Assembly (NCBI RefSeq): GCF_905171775.1
Contig: NC_053492.1
Coordinates: 274,835,146 to 274,899,145, forward strand
Direction: 5' to 3'
Origin: Rana temporaria
Lineage: Eukaryota > Chordata > Amphibia > Anura > Ranidae
Length of the DNA: 64,000 nt
Positions within the stretch are counted from its first letter, which is position 1. Every line of letters begins with the position of its first letter. Below, in pieces: positions 30,022 to 41,468 of this stretch. The notes beneath the pieces are model-generated. The model was not told the DNA's origin and made no database searches. It saw only the letters and a list, made by a program, of their open reading frames with translations. The translations under genes were made by a program, and so were the position numbers.

Positions 30022-30443
30022 AGGCCCCGTACACACGGTCGGACCGAACCGATGAGAATGAACCGAAGTTCAGTTTCATCGGACCAAACCGACCATGTGT
30101 ATAGGCCATCGGTCTGTTTTCCTTCTGTTCAAAATTTTAAAACATGCTTCAAAACCGAACCGATGGACCGCTGCCCGATCGGATCAAACCGATGGTTAGT
30201 ACAGAAAAGCATCGGTTCAAAACCCGCGCATGCTCAGAATCAAGTCGACGCATGCTTGGAAGCATTGAACTTCGTTTTTTTCATCACGTCGTGTGTTTTA
30301 CGTCGCCGCGTTCTGACCCGATCGGATTTTGGACTGACGGTGTGTGCGCATATTAGGCCGTACGGCCACTTCAGAGGTGAACCGATGAAAACGGTCCGAC
30401 GGACCAGTCACATCGGTTTGGTCCGACCGTGTGTACGGGGCCT
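30022..30443. mobile_element. Harbinger-like MITE inside the Tc1 element
   Basis: It starts AGGCCCCGTACACACGGTC and ends GACCGTGTGTACGGGGCCT, a 19-bp inverted terminus. Interior text such as ACCGATGAAAACGGTCC recurs in both orientations. Tc1 sequence continues on both sides (GAAAACCTGG, then GAGTCTGCAAAAG). Confidence 0.85.
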
Positions 30444-30741
30444 GAGAGTCTGCAAAAGACTTGAGTCTGGGGTGGAGGTTCACCTTCCAGCAGTACAACG
30501 ACCCTAAACATACAGCCCGAGCTACAATGAAATGGCATAGATCAAAGCATATATTCACGTGTTACAATGGCCCAGTCAAAGTCCAGACCTAAATTCAGTT
30601 CAGAATCTCTGGTAAGACTTGAAAATTTCTGTTCACAGATGCTCTCCATCCAAGCTGACAGAGCTTGAGCCATTTTTGGTTGTAACATGACAAAATGTGG
30701 AAAATTTCAAGGGGTATGAACACTTTTTACAAGGCCGTGTA

Positions 30742-31690
30742 TGTTTTTGTATTTCAGTTAGTATCTTACACACATTTACTTCCTGAAGAAGCTATGATGG
30801 CAAAACATGTTGAAGTTTTGTAAAGGATTTTGCCAACATCTCTAGTGTGTGCAGAGGATGTTTACTATGAACTGGTGTCAAAACATTTGGTAAATATTCA
30901 TGGCAATGAGTAGTAGAATTCTTTCTTGTATTGCTGTCTTTCATGTAACGTAACACATAAGTGATGTGAATATCTATACAAATATCCTTATCTCTTGATG
31001 AGCTGTGATGTAAAACGTATTTATTCTTAATATCTTAAAAGCAATTTCAATGTTATGTATAGACATATTGAGGTTAGCAAAACATTTTAGAAAAGCATTA
31101 TAGCATTGTACTAATGTATGGCAAAGGTCGGTGGACTGTCTAATAAACTCTGGGTTGACACGTTAAGTAATTATGATTTATGTAATTAGTGCTTGCTGCA
31201 TTAAAAAGCAGAACAACAGGAGTTGATTTGAGGTTGTTCATAGAGATGCCAGCATTATGTCCTTCAATACTTACCTAAATGATGTCTGCATCCCTAAACT
31301 GTGGGGAGTCTGCCTTGAGGCTCCTACTTTTCCTCCTGAGATGTCATATAGATTACCCTACTTCCTAAGAGAGAACAGGCTGATCTGAACTATGTAGACA
31401 GAGCAATTAATGTCTTTTCTAGTAGATACTTGTGGTGTGTATTGTTTTTGTATATGTTGCCAAAGGTTTTTTTTTTTTTTTTTTAGCTGTTCTGGAAAAA
31501 AATAGAGCCAGGGATTTGTGTAATTGAAGCAATTAGCAATATTACCATAATTTGTGAGAAAAACACCTTGATATAATAAATAGAAAAAAGATTTCACCCT
31601 TTTGATAGTTCCACTTACGAATATTTAAAAAATTTCATTAGACCTGCTAAACTGTACTGAGTGCTGTTATTTTGTTGACATAAAAGCGAT
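30742..31690. other. AT-rich stretch, nothing recognised
   Basis: Contains a T run at 31467-31484. No coding motif or repeat border seen. Confidence 0.5.
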
Positions 31691-32090
31691 TGTAGAGGAT
31701 TTTTTTTTTAACTAAACAACATGTCTATACTTACAATTGCACAGAGCGCCCCCGAACCTCCCCTTCTTGGGTCCCCCGCTGGCGGACCTGGCTCCCCCTT
31801 TCTGTCCAGTGCCCCTACGGGAAACTGCTTCCCATGGGGGCAATCATATGTGCTTGCTCCCGAGCCCCACTGCTGTGTCCATTGATACTGCCCCACCCCA
31901 CCGCTCCCTCATCACTGGCTTTGATTGACAGCACTGAGAGCCAATGGTTCCTGGTGTCCCAGCAAAGCCAGTTAAAAACAGAAGCAAGGAAAGAGAAGAG
32001 GTGCAGATGAATACAGCACTGGATCAAATGAGAGCTCAGGTAAGTATAAGGGAGATGAGGGGCAAAAATGTATAAGGCTGTAGAACCACT
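31691..32090. other. Possible MITE with splice-donor-like ends
   Basis: The left side holds TATACTTAC (31728-31736), and the right side holds GAGCTCAGGTAAGTATA (32034-32049), facing each other in inverse orientation. The centre is GC-rich. The outer borders are not clear. Confidence 0.35.
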
Positions 32091-32687
32091 TTTACTTTTT
32101 TGGTTACTTAGACAGAAGCAATATTATTATAGCTTTACAGCTGTTCTTTAGAAATACTGTACGGTATATAAAAAACACAATTACACAGTTATGTATTTAT
32201 AGAAAGTATCCTTAAAAGTATTTTAAACACAGCTATAATCAATATCTGAGTTTGACTTTGTTTATTCTGCTGTACAGGAGCTCGCTAGAGAGAGGGCAAT
32301 TACTTGGGGAAATCAGACTGTTGCTGCTCCTTAACTCCCCACTCAGGGGAGTGAAGGCTAGGAGCAGGGAGGTGATCTAGCACTGTTACTTAATTAAATG
32401 CACAAGAGAATAGTCAGGTCACTAGACTGGTTATGATGTCTGTTAGGGATGTGTAAATCTCTCTGGATAGACATGACTGTAAATATTTTGACTCCCATAT
32501 ATGTATTTTAACAATGTAATTAGCTGCTTGCCTGGAGTTCAGTTTCCAGTTGCAGTTATTAAACTGTGCATAGAACCGAGACCTGCCACATGAATGTCTT
32601 TGGATAAACATCAAGCAGACTAAATGAGATTCAAGCACATTTCCTGCATCCCTATACATCTTTATTCTGAAAATCATAGAAACATTC
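32091..32687. other. No feature recognised
   Basis: AT-rich sequence without coding motifs or recognisable repeat ends. Confidence 0.5.
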
Positions 32688-32695
32688 CTGTCAGA

Positions 32696-33220
32696 CAGGG
32701 ATGGACTGGCCATTGGGACTACAGGGAGTTTCCCGGTGGGCCGATGGCTCAGTAAGCCGGCTTCAGTGACAGTGGGCCGCCGCCCCCCTCCGCTTCTCTG
32801 TCTCTCCCTTCACGCAGCGCTCATCTCCTCTCTCTCCCTGCAGCGCTCACCTGGGGGGGAACAAAGAAGCAAAGGGAGGACCAGAGAAGCAGGGGGAATG
32901 ACTGAGGAGCATGGGGGAGGAGACAGACAGCTGACTCAACATCTACGACCTGGGAGTTTCTCCCTTCTGCCTAAGGGGGGGCACCAAACTGATTCTTTGC
33001 CCCGGGTAAAATAATGTCTAGCTTCCCCACTGGTACTGCCTATAAGAGTACCAATACCAGCCGTTCTACTCTAATAAAGTAGAACGGCTAGTGAAGGGGG
33101 AGAGGGGGCCTGGGTGGCCGGGGGGGTGGGGTGCGGGAGTTGTCCGGCCGCCATAGGAGAGTCAAAGTGGGCCAGTCTGGATGAAGTCCAGGGCCAAATT
33201 TCTGTCCCAGTCCAGCCCTG
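32696..33220. mobile_element. Non-autonomous hAT element with 8-bp target duplication
   Basis: The ends are CAGGGATGGACTGG and CCAGTCCAGCCCTG, flanked by a perfect 8-bp duplication CTGTCAGA at 32688-32695 and 33221-33228. That length is diagnostic of hAT transposition. The 525-bp interior has GC-rich text and a short hairpin near 33060-33090 (AGCCGTTCTACT and AGTAGAACGGCT). No transposase. Confidence 0.92.
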
Positions 33221-33228
33221 CTGTCAGA

Positions 33229-34047
33229 CATGAACTTAAATAACCACTCCAAGCTTTTTTTTAACTAAGACATTGACCATGGTGCCAACTAGCCATGGGA
33301 ATTGTGCCGTCCCCTGGATATGCAAAAAATCAATCAAGGAATCAGTGATCAGTTGTAGACTACCGTAGACCAGCTTATCCAGGACACAACTTTTTTTTTT
33401 CTTGTTTTTAATATGCTATGGAATGTCATGCATAAGAGTTTTACTAAATATGCAAGTATAGACACCACAGAAATTCATTATTTTTTATGAATTGCTATTC
33501 TTATTATATATATTATCAATGCAGTTAACTTGCTTTTTGATATATTATAGACACATGACTGATTTTTATGCATACCCCTGAAGAAGGAGATTGATTCTCT
33601 GAAACGTTAGGTGATCTACCGAGAAATTGTATCAATCATTGTGGTTATTGTTCGATAGAAACTCACATGTAGTACTGTGTACATTCCATTTATGCGCTAT
33701 TTTTATCTTTCATTATTAGATAGGTACTTTAATAATAAACTATACCTTTTCTACATAAGTTTACACTTTAACTAAGGCCCTTCTCCCCTGAATGCTCAGT
33801 TTGGCCGGGCAGCCCGCACTAGGAAGAATCCTGGTGGTTCCAAACGTCTTCCCTTTATGGATGATGAAGGCCACTGTGCTCATTGGGACCTTCAATGCTG
33901 CAAAAAAAAAAACTGCACCCTTCCCTAGATCTGTGCCTTGATACAATCCTGTCTCAGAGATCTACAGACAATCCCTTGGACTTTATGGCTTTTATTGAGG
34001 CTTTTATTGTGCTCTGGCTGTTAACTGTGGGACCTTATATAGACAGG
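33229..34047. other. No gene seen
   Basis: Contains a CCCCTGAAGAAGGAG then TCTGAAACGTT stretch at about 33578-33610, a pattern seen in other repeats of this window that carry an ACGCGTTTC core. No element border identified. Confidence 0.4.
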
Positions 34048-34745
34048 TTAAAAAGAAGAGGTACGGCGCAAAAACCTGTAAACAAATGTGAGACCCTGAG
34101 ATGTAGACACAAGGTATAAAATAAATAAATGAATACACAAAGTACATAAAAAAGTGGCCTGAGTGTACAGGCAATCAAAAACCCGTAATGAAATGTGAAT
34201 AAATGTTAGTGATAACAAAGTCCAAACATATCAAGTGAGGGAACAGTGAATATATTATAAGTCCATAAGATAAATTCTCCAGTGTAAATCGGTGAATCAC
34301 TAATGGTAAACTCAAAATGTGACATCAAAAGAAATCCATGTAATCAATCCACCAGATAGAACACCCGAGTGACATAGTGTTGTAGTCTTCTTACCAGAAC
34401 AAATGACCACAACAGCTGTCAGTATGGACACAGGGTTTGTTTAAAGTCTCCCAGCAAGACTTGGGGGGATCCGGTTCCTAAGTCCTGGATATGGCTTTCA
34501 CATACGTCTCAGAAGGGAGAGAAAATAAAAGATCCCCATAGTGTAAAATTACTAAAACAAGGTAATTTATTAAAAGTAATGCACTTACAGAAATATCGGC
34601 ATTGTGCGCATTGAAATGGACATCCGCCTGTATGTGCGAGTAATCTTGGCGTCTTCTCATGTCCTCCCGCTGTCTCTGCTTACTGTGTAGGAGACATGAT
34701 AGCGTCGGGATGCAGGCCACACCTACGCGTTTTGTCACAAGATGA
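34048..34745. repeat. Unclassified repeat with CTACGCGTTTTGTC core
   Basis: It starts near AAGAAGAGGTACGGCGCAAA and reaches an ACGCGTTTTGTCACAAGATG block at about 34725. The same opening (GGCGCAAA or GGGCGCACC) and ACGCGTTTC core recur at 37300 and 44843-45020, so this is a family. Borders uncertain. Confidence 0.45.
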
Positions 34746-35040
34746 CGTCGTTGGGGAACAAGAAATCTTTGAGGAGACTATCCTGTTATCTGGATACCTC
34801 TGAGGAATGTATGCTTCAGTGCCTGGAGGAGGCTCTTTGTGACCAACATAAATAGTGCGATTGTCTACCCAATTTTCTTCTCCAGCAAAAGTTTGTTTGT
34901 AGATGAGTCTTCGCCCCGAATTTCAAAAGTCCTCACTGTATTCTTAACAGCTCCCTGCAGACTCCCAGCTCATCTTCACAGGTGCAAACCCCATGTTCCT
35001 TTTTATTTTATTTTATTTTATATAGACAGGTGTGTGCCTT

Positions 35041-35365
35041 TCCACATAAAATCCAATAAACTGATTGTACCACAGGTGGACTCCAATCAAGTTGTAGAAA
35101 TATCTTAAGGATCATCAGTGGAAACAGGATGCACCTGAGCTAAATTTTGAGTGCCATGGCAAATGCTGTGAATACTTCTGTACATGTGATTTTTATGTTT
35201 TTTATTTTTAATACATTTGCAAATTTCCTTCACATTGTCATTATGGGGTATTGTCTGTAGAATATTAAAGGAAAATAATTAATTTAATACATTTTGGAAT
35301 AAAGCGATAACACAAAAAATGTGGGAAAAAGTGAAGCACTGTGAATACTTGCTGGATGCACTGTA
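35041..35365 (+). mobile_element. Tc1-like transposon 3' end fragment
   Basis: It ends GCTGGATGCACTGTA at 35365. Its inverse, TACAGTGCATCCAGCAAGT, is close to known Tc1-like termini. Upstream text (GTGGACTCCAATCAAGTTGT) is typical of the subterminal part. No transposase remains. Confidence 0.75.
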
Positions 35366-35851
35366 GATGTTTGTTTTTTTCAAAACCTGCACTTCTCTTT
35401 TAACCACACCTAGGAAGCCAGATCACAGCAGTAGAAGCAGCAAAAACATTAAAATGAATTTGGAGATTCTGAGGAGGCTGAGAACAATAGAAGGAACAAA
35501 TGATTTTCATGTGTGCTCGCTCAATTAATATGGCAGATTGTGTGTTGTTATGCCCCGGACACACAAACGGAATTTCCGATGGAAAAAGTCAGATGGACTT
35601 TTTCCAACGGAAATTCCGACCGTGTGTATGCCCCATCTGACTTTTTCCCAAGGAATTCCGTCAGAGTTTAGATAGATAAAAAATTCTCTTTTACTCCGCC
35701 GGAATTCCAATGCGAGTTTGGCCGGGCAAAAGCCTGATCGTGACATAAAGGTGAAATAACCTGTACCAGTGTTCAAAGTCATTCAGTTGTGTGAAGCAGT
35801 TCTGTTTTATAAATAATTCTAGTATTTTTTTATTTGCACACTTCTGGTTTA
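35366..35851. other. Mostly unclassified; MITE text at about 35555-35740
   Basis: CCCCGGACACACAAACGG starts at about 35553, and GACCGTGTGTATGCCCC occurs at 35618-35634 in inverse orientation. This suggests a small Harbinger-like MITE, but its far end is not resolved. Confidence 0.45.
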
Positions 35852-35855
35852 TTAA

Positions 35856-36368
35856 AGCGGAGGTTCACCCGCACATGACACTTTTTCCCCCTAGATAGAT
35901 GCTCGTTTTGTCTAGGGGAATCGGCTAGTTGTTTTAAAATATGATCCGTACTTACCCGTTTTCGAGATCTTCTCCGTCGCTTCCGGGTATGGGTCTTCGG
36001 GAGCGGGCGTTCCTTCTTGATTGACAGTCTTCCGAGAGGCTTCCGACGGTCGCATCCATCGCGTCACTAGTAGCCGAAAGAAGCCAAACGTCGGTGCGGC
36101 TCTATACTGCGCCTGCGCACCGACGTTCGGCTTATTTCGGAAAATCGTGATGCGATGGATGCGACCGTCGGAAGCCTCTCGGAAGACTGTCAATCAAAAT
36201 AGGAACGCCCAGTCCCGCAGCCCATACCCGGAAGCGGCGGAGAAGATGCATCTCGTAAACGGTAAGTACGGATCATATTTTAAAACAACTAGCCGATTCC
36301 CCTAGACAAAACGAGCATCCATCTAAGGGGAGAAGATAAAAAAATATATAATTGGGTGAACTCCCGCT
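35856..36368. mobile_element. Palindromic MITE flanked by TTAA
   Basis: The ends are AGCGGAGGTTCACCC and GGGTGAACTCCCGCT, flanked by TTAA at 35852-35855 and 36369-36372. Almost the whole 513 bp is an inverted repeat, which is why mirror-image open frames appear on both strands. TTAA duplications are known for piggyBac and Kolobok elements, and I cannot choose between them without a transposase. Each arm carries a GGTAAGTACGG splice-donor-like site. Confidence 0.9.
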
Positions 36369-36372
36369 TTAA

Positions 36373-36681
36373 TTAGGGCCACACATATTGTAAAGATCAG
36401 GGCACCACCCTAAGAGGCCGCATTCCCATTCAAAGGCAATATGAAAAAATACCAGACTCTAATGTTCTGCTCCCTATTAGTACAATATCCTCTTTCTCTT
36501 CACTATGCTGCTTTTACTTTGTGTTTCCTGCTGGCATAAGGGTTAGTGTTAGGGTTAAAATGCATTTTTGTTTTTGGAATCTAAATAGAATCTGTCGACA
36601 TCACGATGGTCCTGAAGTGTACAGCATGCAATCGAATACCATAAATTATCCCATCACATCATTGTTTGCAGAAGGAGAATC
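36373..36681. other. No feature recognised
   Basis: Contains the GGGTTAGTGTTAGGGTTA motif at 36540-36557, a short telomere-like run too small to call. Confidence 0.5.
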
Positions 36682-36684
36682 TAA

Positions 36685-37230
36685 AGCCCTGTACACACGA
36701 TTGGTTTGTCTGATGAAAACGGACCGATGGACCGTTTTCATCGGACAAACCGATCGTGTGTGGGTCCCATTGGTTTGTTTTCCATCGGTGAAAAAAAATA
36801 GAACATGTTTTAAAATGTTCCTATGGATAAAAAAACAATCGTCTGTGTGGAACTCCACCCACGCATTCTCAGAATCAAGTCGACGCATGCTCTAAAGCAG
36901 GGATATGCAATTAGCGGACCTCCAGATGTTGCAAAACTACAATTCCCATCATGCCTCTGCCTTTGGGTGTCATGCTTGTGGCTGTCAGAGTCTCGCTATG
37001 CCTCATGGGACTTGAAGTTCTGCAACAGCTGGAGGTCCGCTAATTGCATATCCCTGCTCTAAAGCATTGAACTTCATTTTTCTCAGCACGTCGTAGTGTT
37101 TTACGTCACCGCGTTGGACACGGTCGGATTTCTGACTGATGGTGTGTAGGCAAGACTGATGAAAGTCAGCTTCATTGGATATCCGACAAAAATTAGATTC
37201 CATCAGATATCCGATTGTGTGTACAGGGCA
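36685..37230. mobile_element. Harbinger-like MITE with a hAT MITE nested inside
   Basis: It starts AAGCCCTGTACACACGATTGG after TAA (36682-36684). It ends near GATTGTGTGTACAGGGCAT. Interior MITE text (ACCGATCGTGTGTGGGTCC) is interrupted by a foreign block at 36898-37056. Confidence 0.8.
36898..37056. mobile_element. 159-bp hAT MITE, 8-bp target duplication
   Basis: It starts CAGGGATATGCAATTAGCGG and ends CCGCTAATTGCATATCCCTG, flanked by CTCTAAAG at 36890-36897 and 37057-37064. The 20-bp terminal arms are perfectly inverted. It is too small to code. Confidence 0.95.
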
Positions 37231-37584
37231 TCAGTTGTGTCCATAAATAGTATTTTTCTTGACACAGGCCTCACTTTAATGGAAGAAATACTGGGATAAC
37301 GGCGCAAAGGGTTGAGGTAAAGCATAATAATAAAAACAAGGATACAGAAGAATAAAGAAGAAGTATAATGTACATCATAGACTACACAGGGTAGAGTACT
37401 TTCACATCCTTGAACATTTGTTGCTGCACTTCCAAAAAAGACTAAGGCAATCTTTTTATAATGTAACAGTAGAGGACATCAAACTAAGTGTGGAAGATAT
37501 AAAGCTTATGTAAAATACAAGTGGTAACTCACATGATGTTTATGAAAAAAAAATAATCACATCTCATCCAACATGGTGGAATAA
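37231..37584. other. No gene seen
   Basis: Contains GGATAACGGCGCAAAGGG near 37293, resembling the opening of the repeat at 34048. No closed element. Confidence 0.4.
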
Positions 37585-37688
37585 AGCCCCATACACACTA
37601 TCAGTTTTCCTGCAGGTTTTTCTCTTCAGGTTTACCAAAACCATGTAGTGCAAGGGCCTGCCTAATTGCATACGAATTGAAACTCTAA

Positions 37689-38126
37689 TGCCCCGTACAC
37701 ACCATCACTTTATGTGATGAAAAAAAATGACGTTTTTAAAAACGTCACTTTAATTGACCGTGTGTGGGGGAAAACGTCGTTTTATGTCTTGTAAAAAACG
37801 ACCAAAAAATATTGAAGCATGCTTCAATTTTATGTGTCGTTTTTCAAAACGTAGTTTTTTAGTTCACAGAAATTGACCGTGTGTAGCAAAAAACGTTGTT
37901 TAAAAAGACGTTTTTACACCCGCGCATGCCCAGAAGCTAGTTATGAAGCAAGCTTCAATGTAAAAACGTGGTGGAACGTAACCTCGCTTTGCTAGAACAT
38001 TGTGAGAAAAACGATGGTGTGTAGGCAACTTCGTCTTTGAAAATTGAAGTTTCAAAAAGGTAATTTTTTACTTCACAGAAAATGTCGTTTTTTTTCATCA
38101 CATAAAGTGATGATGTGTATGCGGCA
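37689..38126. mobile_element. Harbinger-like MITE, TAA duplication
   Basis: TAA at 37686-37688 and 38127-38129. The ends are TGCCCCGTACACACCATC and GATGTGTATGCGGCA (inverted, diverged). The interior contains AAAACGTCGTTTT-type text. No coding capacity. Confidence 0.85.
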
Positions 38127-38129
38127 TAA

Positions 38130-38611
38130 GGCCTCGTACACACGGACGGACTGTCTGCTGAAAAAGGTCCGCCGGACCGTTTTCAGCGGACATGTCCGCC
38201 CGGAGATTTCTGTCTGATGGTTGTACACACCATCAGACAGAAATCCGCGCGTACACGATAAGCGGTGACGTGGCCGCGCCGTCGCCGCTATGATTACGCG
38301 GCGACGTGCGCGGCCCTGGAAGGTCAATGCTTCCACGCATGCATCGAATCATTTCGACGCATGTGAGGGATGGCGGCCGAGCGGACATGTACGGTGAGTC
38401 TGTACAGACGACCGAACATGTCCGACGGACAGGCTTCCAGCGGACATGTTTCTTAGCATGCTAAGAAATTTTTGTCCGCTGGAAAACGGTCGGCTGGACA
38501 AATGTCCGCTGGAAACCTGTCCGGGCCGGCCGTACACACGACTAAACATGTCTGCTGAAACTGGTCCGCGGACCAGTTTCAGCAGACATGTTCGGTCGTG
38601 TGTACGGGGCC
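38130..38611. mobile_element. Harbinger-like MITE abutting the previous one
   Basis: It starts GGCCTCGTACACACGG right after the TAA shared with the previous element and ends TCGTGTGTACGGGGCC, followed by TTAA. The interior is rich in TGTCCGCTGG and CCAGCGGACA in both orientations. The shared TAA suggests insertion at the edge of the older copy. Confidence 0.8.
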
Positions 38612-38681
38612 TTAAGGTATGACCTCATATTAGATGGTTTTGGTAAACCTGAAGAGAAAAACCTGCAGGAAAACTGATAGG

Positions 38682-38984
38682 CCCGGATTCACAGACAGCG
38701 GCGCACATTTAATGCCGCCGTAGCGTATCTCCTGTATGCTACACAGCGCAGAGAGGCAAGCACTGAATTCACAAAGCTAGTGCTGCCAAAACTGTGCTGG
38801 GTTTCCTAGGCGTAAGCCGGCGTAGCTGGAAGTGGGCGTGAGCCATGCAAATGAGGCGTGACCCAATGCAAATGATGGGCTCAGCGCCAGACAGATACGT
38901 ATAACGAACGGCATGCGCCATCCCGTGGACACATCCCAGTGCGCATGCAAATACGGTGGGACATAAAGTATTGCAATGACTGCT
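38682..38984. mobile_element. CpG-rich MITE fragment related to 3437-4088
   Basis: It starts GCCCGGATTCACAGACAGCG and carries CCGCCGTAGCG and GGCGTAAGCCGGCG text like the MITE at 3437. No right terminus before similarity switches to the next element near 38985. Confidence 0.55.
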
Positions 38985-39719
38985 CATGACAGAGCTCCCA
39001 TTTCTTTCAGGGGGAGAAATGACTGATCGCTGTCCATACAAAGTCAGTCAGTCAGTCCCATCCCTACTTCAGTTAGAACACACTATAGGGAACATAATTA
39101 ACTTGATCGCCCCCTAGTGTTAACCCCTTCCCTGCCAGTGACATTTTCACAGTAATCAGTGCATTTTTATAGCACTGTTCGCTGTAAAAATGCCAATGGT
39201 TCCAAAAATGTGTCAAAAGTGTCCGATGTGTCCACCATAATGTCGCAGTATCGATAAAAATTGCAGATCGCCGCGATTACAACTAAAAAAAAATATTAAT
39301 AAAAATGCCATAAAACTATCCCCTATTTTGTAGACGCTATAACTTTTGTGAAAACCAATCAATAAACACTTATTGCGTTTTTTTTTTTTTTACCAAAAAC
39401 ATGTAGAAGAATACGTATTGGCCTAAACTGAGGAAAAAAAATATTTATATATATTTTTTGGGAATATTTATTATAGCAAAAAGTAATAAATATTTTTTCA
39501 AAATTGTCGCTCTATTTTGGTTTATAGCGCAAAAAATAAAAACCGCAGAGGTGATCAAATACCACCAAAAGAAAGCTCTATTTGTGGAAAAAAAGGACGT
39601 CAATTTTGTTTTTGGAGCCACGTCGCACGACCGCGCAATTGTCAGTTAAAGCGATGCAGTGCCAAATCGCAAAAAATGGCCTGGTCTTTGGTAGGCCAAA
39701 TGGTCCGGGGCTGAAGTGG
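38985..39719 (-). mobile_element. TTAA-flanked element, truncated
   Basis: The right end CCGGGGCTGAAGTGG is followed by TTAA at 39720-39723. In reverse it aligns with the start of the element at 45803 (CCACTTCACCCCCGG) and shares long text with it, such as TAAAACTATCCCCTATTTTG and GCGACAATTTTG-type motifs. The left end is missing. Confidence 0.75.
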
Positions 39720-39985
39720 TTAAGGAAAAAAAAAATCATAGTACTAGCTGTGGGGACAGAAGAGGCAGGTGACCCCAGAAGAGGAAGTTTGGGGCTGCTC
39801 TCAGTTAAGTATAACATGCTTGTTATTTTAGCAAGAAAAAACAAACCTTTACAAACACTTTAAGCTTTGAAAATGAAACATAGAACCTGATTGGGTGCCA
39901 TGCACAGCTGCTCCAGATAAATACTTCTCGATTCGCTTCCTGTCAACTTCCCAGCCCCTGCGACATACCCAGCCCTATATTGTAA

Positions 39986-40453
39986 AGCCCTGTACACACG
40001 GCCGGGATTCTCGTCAGGAAAAAAAAAAACGTTATTTTGACGAGATTCCTGGCAAGATTCTCTTGCCGGCCGAGTGTACACACGTACGATTCAAAAGAGC
40101 CGCCGATTCAATAGACTATGATGAGCATGCGCTCATCACATTCGATGCCGTCGCCGCCATCTTGCTTCACCCTACCTATGCCTTGGAAGCTACCGCGCAT
40201 GCGTCAAAGTCATTTCGAGCATGCGCAGGTTTCCATGGAGACAGGTAAGTATACACACGCTCGGTTTTCTCTGCAGGATATCATGACGAGAAAATAGAGA
40301 GCAGGTTCCCTATTTTTCTCTTGAGATTCTGAGCAGTTTTCCCAATGAGAAACCTCAAAGCCTCGTACACACGCTCGGTTTACTCAGCAAGAAAGCTCTG
40401 CCAGTAGTTTTCTTGCTGTTTCTGGTCGAGAAAACCGAGCGTATGTATGAGGC
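39986..40453. mobile_element. Harbinger-like MITE
   Basis: TAA at 39983-39985. It starts AGCCCTGTACACACGGCCGG and ends ACCGAGCGTATGTATGAGGC followed by TTA. An inner pair of termini near 40368 (GCCTCGTACACACGCTCGG) suggests two overlapping copies. It carries a full CAGGTAAGT at 40242-40250. Confidence 0.7.
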
Positions 40454-40612
40454 TTAAGCTGCCATTCTGCTTAGTGCCTCCCAAAGCAGAAATCACACAG
40501 CAGGTTGACAGTTTTGCCATTTCCTTTTGCACAACTTGTTTTAAAATATCTGCAGTGGGAGATTGCCCCCCCAAAAAAACTATAGCTTGCCTTCACCGTG
40601 GTTTCACGGGCT

Positions 40613-40745
40613 TACGTTTCCCTAATATTCACAATCTAAACTGAAATAAGCATTATTTTTTAATGTTTAGATGTACTAATTTTACATCTAAACATTAAAA
40701 AATAATGCTTTTTTCAGTTTAGATTGTGAATATTAGGGAAACGTA
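40613..40745. repeat. Near-perfect 63-bp palindrome with 7-nt loop
   Basis: The left arm 40613-40675 and right arm 40683-40745 are reverse complements with one mismatch. The loop is CTAATTT. The arms start and end with TACGTTTCCC and GGGAAACGTA. No coding frame. It may be a foldback MITE or the product of a recent inverted duplication. Confidence 0.95.
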
Positions 40746-41091
40746 CACAATATATTTTATTTCTAAAGCTTTGCAATATGTACTGTACACTAAATGCTGG
40801 AATGCACAAAAGATATTACAGGAAAGGTGAACTGGAGCCATCTAGTGTATTTTATTAGAAGTGCATACATGAAAAGATTTTTTTTTGTTTAATGTATAGC
40901 TGAACAATAAGCATATCTTAGGCAACCCCTTAAAGAACACTACTGTTTTAGTCAGCTGCACTAACTTGTGTAAATGTTCAAACAACGTTATCGGTTTTCC
41001 AGTCCTTTTCAATTAACAAATTTACTTGATTTAAACTGGTAAAATTCTTGCGTGAAAGTGCATGGCATCCATCAAAGTAAATTATTGTTTG
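40746..41091. other. No feature recognised
   Basis: AT-rich, no coding motif. Confidence 0.5.
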
Positions 41092-41468
41092 GAAGGGCTC
41101 TTTCACACGGAGCGGACCGTTTCTGGGTCCGCTCCGTGTGTCTCCGTCGGCTCAGCGGGAATCCCCGCTGAGCTGTCGGCGGATAGGGCGGTCCCCGCAC
41201 ACAGTGCAGGGACCGCCCTGTCTCAGCTCCGCTCTGCCCTATGGGGAACCGGATGCAGACGGACCGTCTGTCCGTCTGCATCAGTTCCGTTCCGCCAGGC
41301 GGAAGAAAAATAGGGTTTTCTCCCGTCCGAAAACCGGATCCCGACGGACGCGGACGCTAGCGGATGCTCCATCCGCTAACGGACGCGATCCCATAGGGAT
41401 GTATTACAAGTCCGTTAACGGACTTGTAAAAACGGACAGGCGGAGCGGACGCCTGAAAGGGGCCTTAC
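41092..41468. mobile_element. MITE, GGGCTCTTTCACACGGAGCGG ends
   Basis: It starts near AAGGGCTCTTTCACACGG and ends GCCTGAAAGGGGCCTT, which pair in inverse with mismatches. The interior has GCGGACGC and GGTCCGCTCC motifs and several small hairpins. The elements at 44057 and 41092 share this opening, so they form a family. Confidence 0.7.

Larger units (their letters stand above)
29426..30741 (+). mobile_element. Tc1-like transposon, 5'-truncated and split by a MITE
   Basis: It opens inside the transposase helix-turn-helix. It ends near 30741 with the inverse of a TTCATACCCCTTGAAA terminus, a known end sequence of frog and fish Tc1-like elements. A MITE (30022-30443) interrupts it. The 5' inverted repeat is missing. 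Confidence 0.85.
37585..38681. mobile_element. Outer MITE split by two MITEs
   Basis: The left arm TATCAGTTTTCCTGCAGG...AAAACCAT (37600-37645) pairs with the inverse right arm at 38634-38680. Between them sit two complete MITEs back to back (37689-38126 and 38130-38611). The right outer end abuts another element at 38682. Confidence 0.8.

Noticed and set aside
35912..36305. Two mirror-image open frames of about 93 codons on opposite strands
   Set aside because: They are the two arms of the TTAA palindrome at 35856-36368, so they translate alike; not genes.
36540..36557. Interstitial telomere repeat
   Set aside because: Only two to three imperfect GGGTTA-like units; below any useful length.
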